Shown: one piece after another, positions 10,741-21,605 of the stretch
How the letters are laid out: each line of letters opens with the position of its first letter
Numbering within the stretch: position 1 is the stretch's first letter
Source of the DNA: Molanna angustata
Taxonomy: Eukaryota > Arthropoda > Insecta > Trichoptera > Molannidae
Direction: 5' to 3'
Assembly: GCA_963576475.1 (NCBI GenBank)
Contig: OY754982.1
Coordinates: forward strand, 23,001,836 to 23,065,835
Length of the DNA stretch: 64,000 bases
Notes under the pieces: generated by a model
What the model saw: only the letters and a program-made list of their open reading frames with translations
What the model was told of the DNA's origin: nothing
Database searches by the model: none
Position numbers and translations under genes: made by a program

Positions 10741-11256
10741 TTAGTAGTCCGAATCAGACGAATCAGCTTTGATCGATTTAATATTTTCCATGTCTAACAT
10801 TTCACTGGTGTTATCTGTCACATAGACACTGTGTGTCTTTTGACGGGATGTAAAGTGATCAGTTGCTTTTCTCTTTGTTGCAATTCTGGGCTCGTAGTCC
10901 GGCGGTAAGTCCGCGTTGTTTCTGATCTCCGAATACTCCGTGAGTTGAAACATGAGGCCCTTGTACAGAGCCTGGTTGATGATATTCTCTGCAAACAGCC
11001 TCTGTTCGTAGTTCATCTTGCGGAGTTTGGCCTCAACCGTTATTCCGATGGCCGTGTACTCGTCGTCCTGCCTCCCCGTCATCATATTCTGCACCGTTTC
11101 GGGTTCGGACAGCTCAGTCAACGACTGCTCCGTAGTCTTGGAAGTCGAAGTCTTCGGGGAGTCCTTCGGCGCCCGTACTCTGGGAGCCTTCGTGTACTTG
11201 CTGGCCAGCATTTTTGACGTAGACCATGGCGACGATATTGTCTCGTCGTCGATTTC
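10741..11256 (-). CDS. MADF-BESS gene B, exon 2 (BESS-like motif)
   Basis: The acceptor TTTCAG precedes Glu at 11256 and joins in phase 0. The exon codes 171 residues to the stop at 10741. Order: Ser/Thr/Lys-rich linker, then DDEYTAIGITVEAKLRKMNY EQRLFAENIINQALYKGLMF (given in two parts), which aligns with the BESS-like block of genes A and C, then a basic stretch (RIATKRKATDHF) that could be a nuclear localisation signal, and an acidic end (KADSSDSDY). The spliced product is 285 aa if translation starts at 12436. Confidence 0.82.
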   Translation of the reverse strand, partial: EIDDETISSPWSTSKMLASKYTKAPRVRAPKDSPKTSTSKTTEQSLTELSEPETVQNMMTGRQDDEYTAIGITVEAKLRKMNYEQRLFAENIINQALYKGLMFQLTEYSEIRNNADLPPDYEPRIATKRKATDHFTSRQKTHSVYVTDNTSEMLDMENIKSIKADSSDSDY

Positions 11257-12094
11257 CTGAAAATGAAAACGAATAAACAAATAAAATCCCATCTGCAGCC
11301 GCCGCCGCTAACTCGGAAGACCACTCAAGAGATGGAAGGATAGTTGGACTTCGTCATCCCAGGAGGCATAGTTTCTGAAGAACAGACCAACTAGGTCTAC
11401 TAAACGAAGAAGAATAAACAAATAATATATCAGCCGTCCGCACGTTTATATAAACATACACACAATCACGGCACGTTCCTAATGAAGTTTCTTACGTTAC
11501 TTTCTTTCAATATATCGTTCACTTGGTCGAGTCATCCTTTCCTTGGACGACCCTTCTCTTTTCATAATATCTAATAGCCTTGTATACAATTATCTTCTTC
11601 GTCGAACGTTCTATATTAATTCTATCTATGTGGCCAAATATCATCTCAATGTGTGCACTTTCATTATTCATGACATAGTTTTTTTCTTACTCTATTTTTT
11701 CATAATGTCCTCAATTCTTACCGTGTCACATCGTCTTGTTACGTTATTCCTCTCAATGATCATATTTCAACTGCATTTATTCTGCTTTTATGCGTTTTCT
11801 ATAACGTCTAAGTTGCACTCACATACATTAAGAATTTAAAAAACTTATTATAATACAAATTTATAGAAACAGCTAGCTTTTAAATCATAATAGGTACCTA
11901 TAGTTATCGAAAGACACATTGAAGATCACGTGGACTGCGCAGAGTACAAATTTGAGTTTTTTGTTTGGCTGGTAGCTGCGCAAACCATGCTCCCTCTCCT
12001 CCGAAATATGTCAATATATTTACTAGCAAAATACAAAAGTTTGTATATGGAATAACTGTTTCTTATATTCCTCTAAGTCTAATTAGCTACCTAC
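11257..12094 (-). other. intron of MADF-BESS gene B
   Basis: Phase-0 intron with donor GTAGGT read on the minus strand from 12094. It contains a diverged 120-bp unit (11318-11420) and an antisense LINE fragment (11490-11660). Confidence 0.75.
11490..11660 (-). mobile_element. LINE reverse transcriptase C-terminal fragment in gene B intron
   Basis: Minus-strand frames give FGHIDRINIERSTKKI and then GRPRKGW-like and NDILKESNVRNF-like words, separated by frameshifts. It is the same family as 9636-9787. Confidence 0.55.
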
Positions 12095-12436
12095 CCTTTC
12101 TGGTGCTGCTCCTAGTGGATCCTCTTGATCGTCTGCTATTCCTCTCAAGAACTTCATCGCATTCCAGTAACACCACTTCGGCTTGACATGATCTTCCACA
12201 TTTTCAGATTGCAAACTTCTGACTACCTTGGACTTCTCCCTCCGGTACGAAGCATTGAGCGACTCCATCTTTCTCTTGCAGATCTCTGGATGAACCTGGG
12301 CCTCTGTAGCCACAGCCTTCCAAGCCATAGCTTTGGCCTTTCTGTCGTGGAATCCCACTGATTTCGTGTTCCATAATACTGGATATTTTTTAACGTTATT
12401 GATTAAATTTAACGTTTCAACATGTGTGAAATCCAT
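12095..12436 (-). CDS. MADF-BESS gene B, exon 1 (MADF domain)
   Basis: Encodes 114 residues from ATG at 12436 (MDFTHVETLNLIN); an in-frame ATG ten codons upstream, at 12466, is also possible. MADF signatures are present: KKYPVLWN, AMAWKAVATEAQVHPEICKR, SLNASYRREKSK and KPKWCYWNAMKFLRG. This paralogue of genes A and C should be a sequence-specific nuclear DNA-binding protein. The exon ends at the same domain position and phase as its neighbours. I chose the downstream Met because it matches the N-terminal length of gene C. Confidence 0.87.
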
Positions 12437-12639
12437 CCTGCTCGTTATACTAGGCGCAATTCTCAAAAATAAACATTAAACTAATTCATTAACTGAAGCA
12501 TAATTAATAATTGACTTGTGATATTTATAAACGTACCTACCTATACATATACGAAATATTTATATACACGAAAAAATTAACCCTCAATTATTGTGCAAAA
12601 AATGGATAATTTACGTAAAAATAAAGGGTCAAATACGAA

Positions 12640-13340
12640 CTGACTATTACGAACTGACTATTACGAACTGACTAAACTTCGCGCGCACGAATTTGAAATA
12701 CGAATATTCTACAAAGTCGCAAGAATAATGAAAATCTATTTTAAGTACTTACTACACTATTGGAAAATATAAATATATTAGTATAATTAAAATAATAAAT
12801 AACAAGTAGGTATACACATAAACATAATCGAAAAACAGTGCGTGCGACGATTTAAATATTATTATGTTCGACTGAACGTTCGGCCTCGAACGTGATTTTT
12901 TCTTGAACTGGTAATATTACGACTTTCCACGTCCGATACTTTTGTTTATCGACAACTTACTACTGTCGTTCCACGGACACCGGTTAAACACACAAACATA
13001 ATTTTTATTTTATTATTGTTTTGTTATTTTATTTTCGCGTTTATTGGAAAACCAATTGAACGAAAGCGGCGCACTTCCAGCGTGGCTACAACGAATCGAC
13101 TGTCGCCGAACGGACGGGAGCCGATTGCACCCGAACACGGCGCTTGGAAACGAGAGCGTTCGGCAAAACACGCTCCACGTTCGTAGGTGCACACTAATAC
13201 ACCCGTAAACGTATATTTGAAATACTTTCCGGATTGTATGTACATAATTGCAGATCGTCGCGAACAATCGCCGAACCGTTCCGCGTTTTAATAATAAAGG
13301 TATTCTTCTAACAGCAAACTTATTCGTGTATTGTTGGCTC
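12640..13340 (-). promoter_or_regulatory. candidate 5' region of gene B
   Basis: A GC- and CpG-richer patch (about 12850-13310) lies upstream of gene B, with repeated GAACGTTCGGCC-like words (12869-12885; also upstream of gene C near 16353) and GCCGAACGG words. A small direct repeat of TACGAACTGACTAT occurs at 12640-12675. No TATA box or transcription start can be fixed. A minus-strand frame of about 109 codons across the GC-rich part has no recognised domain, and I do not call it a gene. Confidence 0.35.
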
Positions 13341-13386
13341 ATGTTTTGTTCTGTGCCATTGAAATAATATATTATCTATCTTTAAA

Positions 13387-13870
13387 ACTAGTTGCGTGTA
13401 ACACATGAGATCCATGTGTCGATGGCTATAGTAGGTATGTATAGTTTAAGTATACATATGCACCAAACTATAAACCCTTAAATCCAAATTATTGAATACT
13501 AGTTTTTTACACCCGACGTTGCTAGACAAGATAAATGTGAAGCAATAATAAAAATTAACAAAAATAAGTTAGTTTTTTTTTTTAAAACAGTCCCCTCCAT
13601 GCCTTCAGTGCCTCCATCCGTCCCATCCCTTCAGTCCTTACTGTCCCTTCAGTCTCAAATAATGTAAAGGGAAGCGGTTTGAAATTTCAGTAGGATTGGA
13701 CTGGGAAAGAAATTTCAACAAGATTGGAGTAGAAAAGTGGTTTTATAATTTGCATGAATTTATGCATTATGAAGAGTTTAATGTTGGCCACAACCCCCAT
13801 GTTCTTATATATTGTTATTAAGTGTGAAAAGAGTATCTAAATTTTCCGCAAAATTAAAATATATAAATAA
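13387..13870 (+). repeat. dispersed repeats related to 30440-30550 and to 6349-8397
   Basis: 13387-13500 (ACTAGTTGCGTGTAACACAT, CCAAACTATAAACCC) has a second copy at about 30445-30545. From CTAGTTTTTTACACCCGACG at about 13499 on, it follows the composite element at 6349 in shortened form, including the CCTTCAGTgCCTCC array and GGCCACAACCCCCAT. Confidence 0.6.
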
Positions 13871-14351
13871 AATAATTTAGAAAAAAAGCTATCTGAGGAA
13901 GAGAATTCTCAAAAATGAGAAAATAGAAAATAATAGTGGTTTAAACTATGATATTGTATTATTTTCAAAATTAAGTCATAAAAAGATTTTTTCAAAAAGC
14001 TTACAATATTCAGTATTTAGTTATGTTTTTCAAATATTTACGTGTCTATCTGTACTGGAATTTTGCCATTGATTTTTAACGAACTTCCCCAACAGTTCTG
14101 CAATTTTCTGAGCTCTGAAACTTTCATAATTTGTGTATTACCGATGACAATGCACGCTAAAATTGTCTCCAGCTTAATTCATTTTATTTGTTAAAATGGA
14201 CAATTTTGTATTTCATACGAACTTAGTGTAATTTATTGTTTAAGTACCATTTATATCGTTTCACAATTATAGATAAATAGATTATGTATGTTCTGTATTT
14301 GAATTTGTTTGATGTATAAAATAACTAAAATATAAGAAGCTTGAATATCGA

Positions 14352-14482
14352 CGAGCATGTATGAGACGATGCATGGATGTAAAGGAAGCTAGGAATGTGT
14401 GCAAAAATAGAGGAGTATGGCGCTCGGTTTTCTCTGCTTACACCGTAAGGGATATGGCGTGATGGTATGTATGTATGTATAA
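14352..14482 (+). mobile_element. LINE 3' fragment with (GTAT)n tail
   Basis: An open frame reads MRRCMDVKEARNVCKNRGVW, then RSVFSAYTVRDMA and a stop. A GATGGTATGTATGTATGTAT tail follows. It is a 5'-truncated reverse transcriptase C-terminus. Relatives are at 4772, 34499, 30590 and (inverted) 41446. Confidence 0.65.
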
Positions 14483-14735
14483 AATAACTGCTTTTGACAA
14501 TATGTGTTTAAACAATCATGTAAACAATCTATGGACGTGAAATATTTTTTTATTCTTCAATTTAACGTGATGAAAACTATGAAAAGTGTGTTCACAACTT
14601 GGAGGAGTAAATAAATATGAGGAGGAGTAAATATGGTTCACAATAATATTTTTGATATAATTATCTTACAATAAAGAATGCTTAAATTCATATACTAAAT
14701 GTTTCAATTAATGCCTCTGTACAATTTAAAATATT

Positions 14736-15326
14736 TTATACATTTCCAATGATGTTTGAGTCTTGCTTGGGATGATTCTGCATATTCTGGGAAACCATCG
14801 CCAATGTATTTGTTTTCGTTTGATAATTGCCAATTTGTTTGTATTCATCGCTGGGTTCTCTCCTTACGTGATCTTGTAAGGCTATCGTTTGGTCGCTATC
14901 TTTGGTGTTGTTTACGTAAGTTGTTGGAATCTGGAATGAGTGTGTCTGCCACTGATGATCGTCTATGTGTTGGTTGTGTTCTGGTTCTGTCGCCGTCAAG
15001 TTGATCTGCATTCTTTGTGGCTGCAAAAACTCCGCTTCTGACTGCTGGTTCAGCTGGAACAGCATTCCCTTATATAGTGTCTGACTAATTATGTTCTCTG
15101 CGAAAAGTCGCTGGTTAGAGTCCATCTTTCTAAGTTTTGCCGCTACCGTTATGCCGAAGGCGTCGTGTTCGTCTCCCTCCCATTGCGGTTTTATGTTGCA
15201 ACTCGGTTTGCTGTAAACATTTTTTGTTTCTACTTCTTGTGTTTTCTGCGTTCCCTTGGTTTTTTTACGTTTTCTTGGCGGTCTTCGTGCCGATGGTGAC
15301 CATTCTGGGTTTGGATGCAACGATTC
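14736..15326 (-). CDS. MADF-BESS gene C, exon 2 (BESS-like motif)
   Basis: The acceptor TTTTCAG precedes Glu at 15326 (phase 0). It codes 196 residues to the stop at 14736. A Lys/Arg-rich stretch (RRPPRKRKKTKGTQK), likely a nuclear localisation signal, comes first. Next is the BESS-like block DEHDAFGITVAAKLRKMDSN QRLFAENIISQTLYKGMLFQ (in two parts), then a Gln/Asn/His-rich tail without a known domain. The spliced product is 310 aa. The block is closest to gene B in wording. Confidence 0.82.
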   Translation of the reverse strand, partial: ESLHPNPEWSPSARRPPRKRKKTKGTQKTQEVETKNVYSKPSCNIKPQWEGDEHDAFGITVAAKLRKMDSNQRLFAENIISQTLYKGMLFQLNQQSEAEFLQPQRMQINLTATEPEHNQHIDDHQWQTHSFQIPTTYVNNTKDSDQTIALQDHVRREPSDEYKQIGNYQTKTNTLAMVSQNMQNHPKQDSNIIGNV

Positions 15327-15979
15327 CTGAAAATATAAAACGAGTTGATTGTGACCTATATTCTTCATCAAAAACACAATGTCTCGTGTCGGTTAGTTGA
15401 AAGAAATTGCCATTTGGAATTGAACTCGCAACTTCTACAGAATGCAACATGTAATAAATATAAATAAAATAAATGAACAAGTCTTACAAGTTCCAAATAA
15501 TTTTAATCCTTCCCTAGATTCTTTTTTATTCAGATTCACCATCATTCATGCATGTTTATTAGTTTTGTAAAATTTGTGTTACCTACATTTTCTGGTCTTT
15601 GTGTGGGTAATTAATTATCTTATTTAATGTGTTTTGACTGTTTCTAACCGTAAATAAATAAATATCAATTCTTATATCATAATAAAAAAGATATAAGTAT
15701 TGGTAATTATTTATTATTTATTTAAAGAGTAACAATGTGTTACCTACTCTCACTGTTGGCACAAATATAATCATCCATAGGCGATGCATGCAATGCAACG
15801 AAAAAAATATTCTACAAAGTATTTTATGCTGTTTTCAAACCTGCAATTTTTGTTATATCATTACTAAAACTAATTGGTGACCTTTCAAATTAATAACGAT
15901 AATTTCTGATCCTGTTCCAGTAAAAATCTGTAAAAAACAATTAGAATTTCATTACATTTAAATAAGTGCCATTACTTAC
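15327..15979 (-). other. intron of MADF-BESS gene C
   Basis: Phase-0 intron with minus-strand donor GTAAGT at 15979-15974. AT-rich; no repeat recognised. Confidence 0.75.
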
Positions 15980-16321
15980 TAAATTATTGTCATTATTGAC
16001 ATCCTCTTTGAACTCGCTGGACATGCCTCTCAAAAATTTCAACTCGTTCCAATAAATCCACTTGGGTTCGTATACAAATTCCGGTTCATCCACAACTTTG
16101 CTTTTGTTTATCTTGCTCTTTTCTCTTCTACACGAAGCGAACAAAGACTCTACTCTTCTCTTGCACATGATTACAGGTACACCCATCTCGGCTTCTAACT
16201 CATGCCAGGCTATTGCCTTTTTCTTTCTGTCTTTATATGATTTGGATCGAGAGTTCCATAGTATCTCGTGTTTTTTCAGCGAACGAATGAGCCGAACGGT
16301 GTCGTCCCGCGTCCATTCCAT
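15980..16321 (-). CDS. MADF-BESS gene C, exon 1 (MADF domain)
   Basis: Encodes 114 residues from ATG at 16321. The MADF domain runs from MEWTRDDTVRLIRSLKKHEI through AIAWHELEAEMGVPVIMCKR and SLFASCRREKSK to EPKWIYWNELKFLRG. An acidic, Asn-rich end (SSEFKEDVNNDNNL) leads into the splice site. The organisation is identical to genes A and B, so the three arose by tandem duplication. Expected to be a nuclear DNA-binding regulator; its targets are unknown. Confidence 0.88.
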
Positions 16322-16420
16322 CGCCGCTCGGAACGGACACTAAAATTCAAGATGGCCGAACGTTCGAGATAAGCGTTCACAGTTGGGTATACTTTTATCG
16401 AGCAATACATACGATAGCGC
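16322..16420 (-). promoter_or_regulatory. candidate promoter/5' UTR of gene C
   Basis: A GC-richer patch directly upstream of the gene C start contains AAGATGGCCG and CCGAACGTTCGAGA, the latter resembling words upstream of gene B. The start site cannot be placed. Confidence 0.35.
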
Positions 16421-17640
16421 TCATTGTATAGGGTTCATTTTAAAATTGTTTCGAGTTTTGCAAAACGAATGATCGGTCAAAATGTTCCCCTAATCGCCAA
16501 CCGTCATAAAGTTATCGCATAATATTATTAAATCTGTATTTTTTATGCACATTTACTATTTATTCTGTATTTTTCGTGCTATTGTTATTACGTCTTTTCC
16601 AATATTAGTACTTAAATAGGTAAATACCTTAAATATATGGATCAAAATTCGTAAGAAGACAAATGGATTAATTAATATTTTTATTGATGTTAGTTCCTGC
16701 AATAAAACGTTACAACGCGTATTTATAAAACTTATAAATCTCTTTTAAACTCGTTTCATCCCACAATGTGTTGTTACCAGCGACAGGTGTGTATTTCTTT
16801 ACAAAAGGAAGCACGATATTGATATTAATAAATATAGATTAGACACACCATTTTTATTTATAATTTTTTACTTAATATAAATTTGAAAAAAAAGTTTACA
16901 AAAAATAATAATTTGGAGATAATAGATAAGTAGTAGAATATATTTTTTACGCCAAAACAATTTCGTATATTACGAGTACCTATGAGGAGTTTTATATTAA
17001 TTTGTTGATAATTTATTCATTGATTTTAATTTAGTAAATCTATAAAGATGTAGATAAACATATTTGTTTGACATAGAATTTTTGTCGTAGAATTTCATTT
17101 TAAATTTAAATTAAATATTCTTTTGATTCTACATACTAAATAAGAAGATTATACCCAAGTAAGTAGGTACCTACATAATATTTTAGAGAAAATTGATTTA
17201 AGTTATTTCTCACGCAATTCTTACTCAGGTAAGCGAGCTAAGCTATACTAACTTAGATTAGCTTTTGGTCTGCAACTCGTTTGAATGTAGTGCCTTTTTA
17301 GGTGAGATGAGACTTGTTATAAATTCATAATTATAATTTGATATCATTTGAATCGAATCTATAATATATAAAAATGATGCGCTATTATTATTAACATACA
17401 ATCACGTGTATAAACACATTTGTTAATTATTTATTTAGTTGCCACATATTTAATTAAAATAGTGATGATCTCAATAGGTACTTATATCAAGAGCGTGTTC
17501 AATGGCTAACAATCTTACCTCTAAACTAGCGGTCGGGGGACTTTTTTAACCATTACCCCAAAATATTTTGCGTAAGTCGATATTACCCCTTTCCCCCATT
17601 TTGAAAAGAAGACAATAAATGTATATTTGTAAATGTATGT
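16421..17640. other. intergenic AT-rich DNA with old repeats
   Basis: No gene supported. 16757-16815 is a copy of the 9431 repeat. 17280-17330 (TGTAGTGCCTTTTTAGGTGAGA) resembles about 39995-40018. Confidence 0.45.
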
Positions 17641-17647
17641 ATATTCA

Positions 17648-18204
17648 GATCTGTATACTCTACAAAGCGCAAATACGTCCAATTATTGAATATGGCAGTC
17701 ACCTCTGGAGTGGCGCCCCCCAATACCTACTGAATACCCTCGACGCTGTCCAAAGGCGTGCTATACGTCTGATTGATGATCCATCACTGACTGATGGATT
17801 GCAATCACTAGAACACAGACGCAGAGTCGGTATTTTAAGTTTATTCTATAGATGCTACCACGGGAATTGCTCAGAAGAACTTGCATCTTTGGTCCCTCCT
17901 CCACCCACTCGAAACAGAGTCACTCGCTTCACTCAATCGCAGCATCCATTCACAGTGGACCTTCAACATATACGAACAAGTCGCTTCTCGAACTCCTTTA
18001 TTAATACAGCAGCCCGACTGTGCAACGATCTTCCGAATTCTGTGTTTCCATCTTCGTACAACCCGGGTCTTTTTAAAATCCGAATTAATAAACTCATTTC
18101 TAGATTGCAAACCCCTCCCAACGCTACGTAGTGCGCTTCTTCGGAAGAGTAAAATGGACCCAAATCCTAATAGCTGGCGTCCCCTACGTAGACATGTTAA
18201 AAAA
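17648..18204 (+). mobile_element. 5'-truncated LINE (Jockey/R1-like) with poly(A) tail
   Basis: An open frame to the stop at 18129-18131 reads LYKAQIRPIIEYGSHLWSGA, then LDAVQRRAIRLIDDPSLTDG, LEHRRRVGILSLFYRCYHGN and ..SFINTAARLCNDLPNSVFPS. This is the standard C-terminal domain after the reverse transcriptase in Jockey-clade-like LINEs. A short 3' UTR (GGACCCAAATCCTAATAGCT) ends in poly(A) at about 18197-18213. The frame is intact in the remaining part, so the insertion is fairly young. A second, shorter copy is at 36565-36716. Confidence 0.85.
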
Positions 18205-18213
18205 AAAAAAAAA

Positions 18214-19700
18214 ATAAACATTATTTATTGAATTAATTTACACGGAAAATAAAACGAAAAGTTACATGAAAATAGTACTTAAGTATGTAATAGACAGACA
18301 AAATAAAACTCTCAAATTGGATCAAACCATAATTCAGATTTTCAGTTTTCCCTTTCAGTTTTTGGAGAAATGATGTTGCTTCATATTTGATGCAATTACT
18401 TCAAAATTGGGACTTTTTGATGTAAGAGCAATTTGAATACAGTCTTCGGCGTTTAATCGATTTCTGTTCTTCGTTTTTATGTTCGTTAGAGTGGATACTA
18501 ACACGTTTATTAAATAGCAAACTAGAAAAATTTCCTGTGCGTTGTTTGCTAACCCGTGTGCATTTGGAGGACTCGTGCCTTGAATTCAACACGAGTTTTT
18601 AAGTGCATTAGCGCAACAAACTAGTGCCTAATTCGAGGCAGTACTTGCCTCCTAATCAACACGTAAAGGTAAATACGCCACCAGGTAATATTACAACTCA
18701 TATTTCAACAACTATTACCTCATGACATGACGTGATAGTATAGGTAATGTATATATGTATGTATTTTAAGTGATGTTGAAATATCTGGAGGTGATTACTA
18801 TAAAGATTGAAATTAGGTAAGTACCTATATAAATTATTGGTTTGATTTTATGAAAGACACCCGCAACGATCGGTTTGAAGTCATAATCTTGAATATTCGC
18901 ATAACCAACGGTAATTTAATATATTTACTAAAGAATATTTCTTTCTTTCAAGCGTATTTCATTTATGGCAAGTTTGGATTCAGTCGCTTTATTTCATTGG
19001 TTAATTAGTCGAGTTCTACACTGTTTAGAAATATTTATTTTGGCAACATTCGATTTTGTAAACAGATCAAATAATGTTGAATATAATTAGGTATGCATAG
19101 GTAGATAACATATAATATTATTATGTCCATGTATGTATTACTACAACGTACAATACTAAATGACGTAGTTTATAGGTAGAACGACCAGCACAGCGCAAAT
19201 ACACGTAAATCAGTCTGTCGGTTATAAAAGGCACTGAATATCAACATGGACACACCAGATATGTAATGTGTGCATGTATACATATACATTCTTCAGTTGA
19301 TGTACATAATATAATAATGTATTATGTATATAAATGTTTTGCGAGTCTATTTGGATGTGTGTGACTGGTACCTTCACGGAATATAGGTAGGTACAATAAT
19401 ACACGTACCAACCAACACACACGAATCAAGATGGATATTATATTCACGCTGACTGAGTTTCACGTTAATGCAGAAGTTCTCAAATGGGATTGTAAATTGT
19501 TGAGTAAGCTTCTGGCTTTCCCAGTAGAACAAACATTAATCCTAGTGGAACTGTATTACGTAGATATTATGTGCCTTGAACTCTGACCTTTCGTTCGAAA
19601 TTTATTTTTTTTGCAGAAGAGAATAACGTTATTTTTCCTTACTATTTTTAAATAAACAAAATTGTACACTTGTTATGTCAGTTAATGTAATAATATATTA
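18214..19700. other. intergenic; one unclassified repeat-like patch
   Basis: At 18530-18660 the words GGACTCGTGCCTTGAATTCA, ACACGAG and GCACTAGT-like repeats suggest an old transposable element. I cannot classify it. The remainder shows no gene. Confidence 0.35.
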
Positions 19701-19710
19701 ACTGACCTAA

Positions 19711-19809
19711 CGCTAAACAAACATAATACTTATATTATGTACACAGTCTAAACAAACATAATACTTATATTATGTACACAGTCTAAACAAACATAATACT
19801 TATATTATG
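19711..19809. repeat. 35-bp tandem repeat, 3 copies
   Basis: The unit AAACAAACATAATACTTATA-TTATGTACACAGTCT is repeated almost exactly. Confidence 0.9.
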
Positions 19810-19959
19810 CTGACTCGGAATATGCTCTTTTTTACCTCAAAATCGTCAACAACGCTTTATGGGTTCCGAGTTGTTTTACACTAATTATATGCTGTGGTCA
19901 TTTTAAGAAACTGAATATTGTCCAAACAATAAAAATAGGGAAAATAATTCTCGAGAAGT

Positions 19960-20120
19960 GTGGGAAGGCATAGGCTACGATGGATAGATGGAGTCAAGAG
20001 GGACCTTCAGATAGCTGGAGTTCTAAAATGGAGAGATAAGACCATGGACAGGGTGCAAGGCGATTCCTTGAGGAGACCATTGTCTGTTTTCTATATCTTT
20101 TACTAAACTTGAAACAATAT
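19960..20120 (+). mobile_element. LINE reverse transcriptase C-terminal fragment
   Basis: One frame reads RHRLRWIDGVKRDLQIAGVL, KWRDKTMDRVQGDSLRRPLS, then VFYIFY and a stop. It fits the GRPxLRWxDxVxxDL..xGxxxWxxxAxDRxxW motif that ends many insect LINE proteins. Confidence 0.75.
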
Positions 20121-20274
20121 ATTTATTTATTTGGAAAACAATTGGAATACAATGTTATAAGTAAAGAATATAATATGATAATATAAAAAAGTATGATTAG
20201 TTCATTGCATCCAAATCATATTTTTTCAAAAGCAACTGGTAACAAAACATTCTTCTCTCTACTCCCGGTGCTTA

Positions 20275-20785
20275 AATCAAAAAGTATTCACAGAAAAACA
20301 AAAATCACCCTTTATAAGACTATAATAAGAACAATGGTGACATAAGGGAGCGAAGCGTGGACGATGACAACACGATCCGCAGAGATGATGGATACATTTG
20401 AAAAGAGAGTGCTACTGAAAATACTGGGACCCGTGAATGATGGAGAAGCTTGGAGAATAAGGTATAATGATGAAATATACAGCAACTATAAGACTCCTAG
20501 GCTCTCTGTACATGCTAGACTGAGCAGGCTGAGATGGGCTGGGCATGTACAGAGAATGCCGTCATCACGGGCACCCAAGAGGATCCATCCGGGTGGAAGA
20601 AGGAAGGTCGGCAGACCCAGGCTGTGATGGGAGGATGAGGTGAAAAAGGATGCAGAACAATTACTGCAAGTAGCAGACTGGAGGACAGCAGCAGGAGACA
20701 GGAGGAGTTGGAGGCGAGGATTGATGGAGGCCAAGGCTCGATATGGGCTGTAAGGCCATCGGAAGAAGAAGAAGAAAGAAGAATA
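20275..20785 (+). mobile_element. 5'-truncated RTE-like LINE C-terminus with (GAA)n tail
   Basis: The frame runs from about 20285 (KTKITLYKTIIRTMVT, stop) through GSEAWTMTTRSAEMMDTFEK, RVLLKILGPVNDGEAWRIRY, RLSRLRWAGHVQRMPSSRAP and GRRKVGRPRL. It then crosses a TGA (20625) and continues in frame, WEDEVKKDAEQLL..WRRGLMEAKARYGL, to TAA at 20751. The tail is GAAGAAGAAGAAAGAAG. Two in-frame stops make it dead. The TGA sits where relatives have Arg or Trp, consistent with a C-to-T change. Confidence 0.85.
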
Positions 20786-21419
20786 TATGTTTTCAAATAA
20801 GAGTAACAAATATAAATTTCACATAAAAATACCAAACAAATATATAATACTATAATATGTACCATGTACCATGTGTTATGTAAGTATATATGTGTTTTAT
20901 GGTATTATGTAGATATGTGTTATATTATATGTATGTATGCGAGATAGATGAATGTGTTTGAGGTATGTACCTACTAGGTATTTATCAAATTGATGTACTT
21001 AAGTAATATGTATATTTTCAAATCTGCTTGTGATTTATGTATTATATCGAAAATTTTAAAGTATGCATTGTAGTTGGAGCAACTCCGTCTAATGCGATTG
21101 TTTTGTGAGTAGTTTGTGTAACATCGGTCGACATAGAACAAAAACTGAGATCTGAAATGCGTGATGAGCAGTAAAAGTTCAATTTTGTTTTATATGGTAG
21201 AATCGTAAACAAAGTGATTTTTTTAAAACTTCCTTCATCTCGAGCGAATGGAATTTTCTCTCTAGTATTAAGTGATCATTATTGCATTTGTAACGTTATG
21301 GATAATTCATGTTGTGTGTTAATGTTCATTTTTGATGATCTATACTCATATTTCTGGGGATAGTGTTTGCGTTAGTTTTAATAACAGATCCCCGATACAC
21401 AAAAGTTCAGAGCGTCTGC
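20786..21419. other. intergenic AT-rich DNA
   Basis: No feature recognised. Confidence 0.4.
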
Positions 21420-21605
21420 TCTAACTGTAAATTTTAGGCGGGTTGTTCCATTCCTCCGGGCGGCGGGAGTATGGATCCGTCGTCGGTGTGGGCGGCTTGG
21501 AGGCAGGAGGGTGACGGGGAGAGTGGGGGAGGGAAAGAGGAGAGGCTGACTGTGCGCGCGCAGAGTTCCGTGCACCACGCTACTTGCTTGTTTTCTGTAG
21601 GTATA
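21420..21605. other. GC-rich patch upstream of IRF2BP
   Basis: A sharp GC-rich interval (GGCGGGAGTATGGATCCGTC, GGGAGAGTGGGGGAGGGAAA, CTGTGCGCGCGCAGAG) in AT-rich DNA, 1.4 kb before the IRF2BP start codon. It could be an upstream non-coding exon, a distal promoter or an enhancer. A 71-codon frame starting at 21471 has no recognised domain. Confidence 0.35.

Noticed and set aside
13013..13342. 109-codon minus-strand open frame upstream of MADF gene B
   Set aside because: It lies in a CpG-richer presumed promoter/leader, has no recognised domain, and an overlapping frame is open too.
18398..18592. 63-codon minus-strand frame
   Set aside because: Lies in an unclassified repeat-like patch and has no domain.
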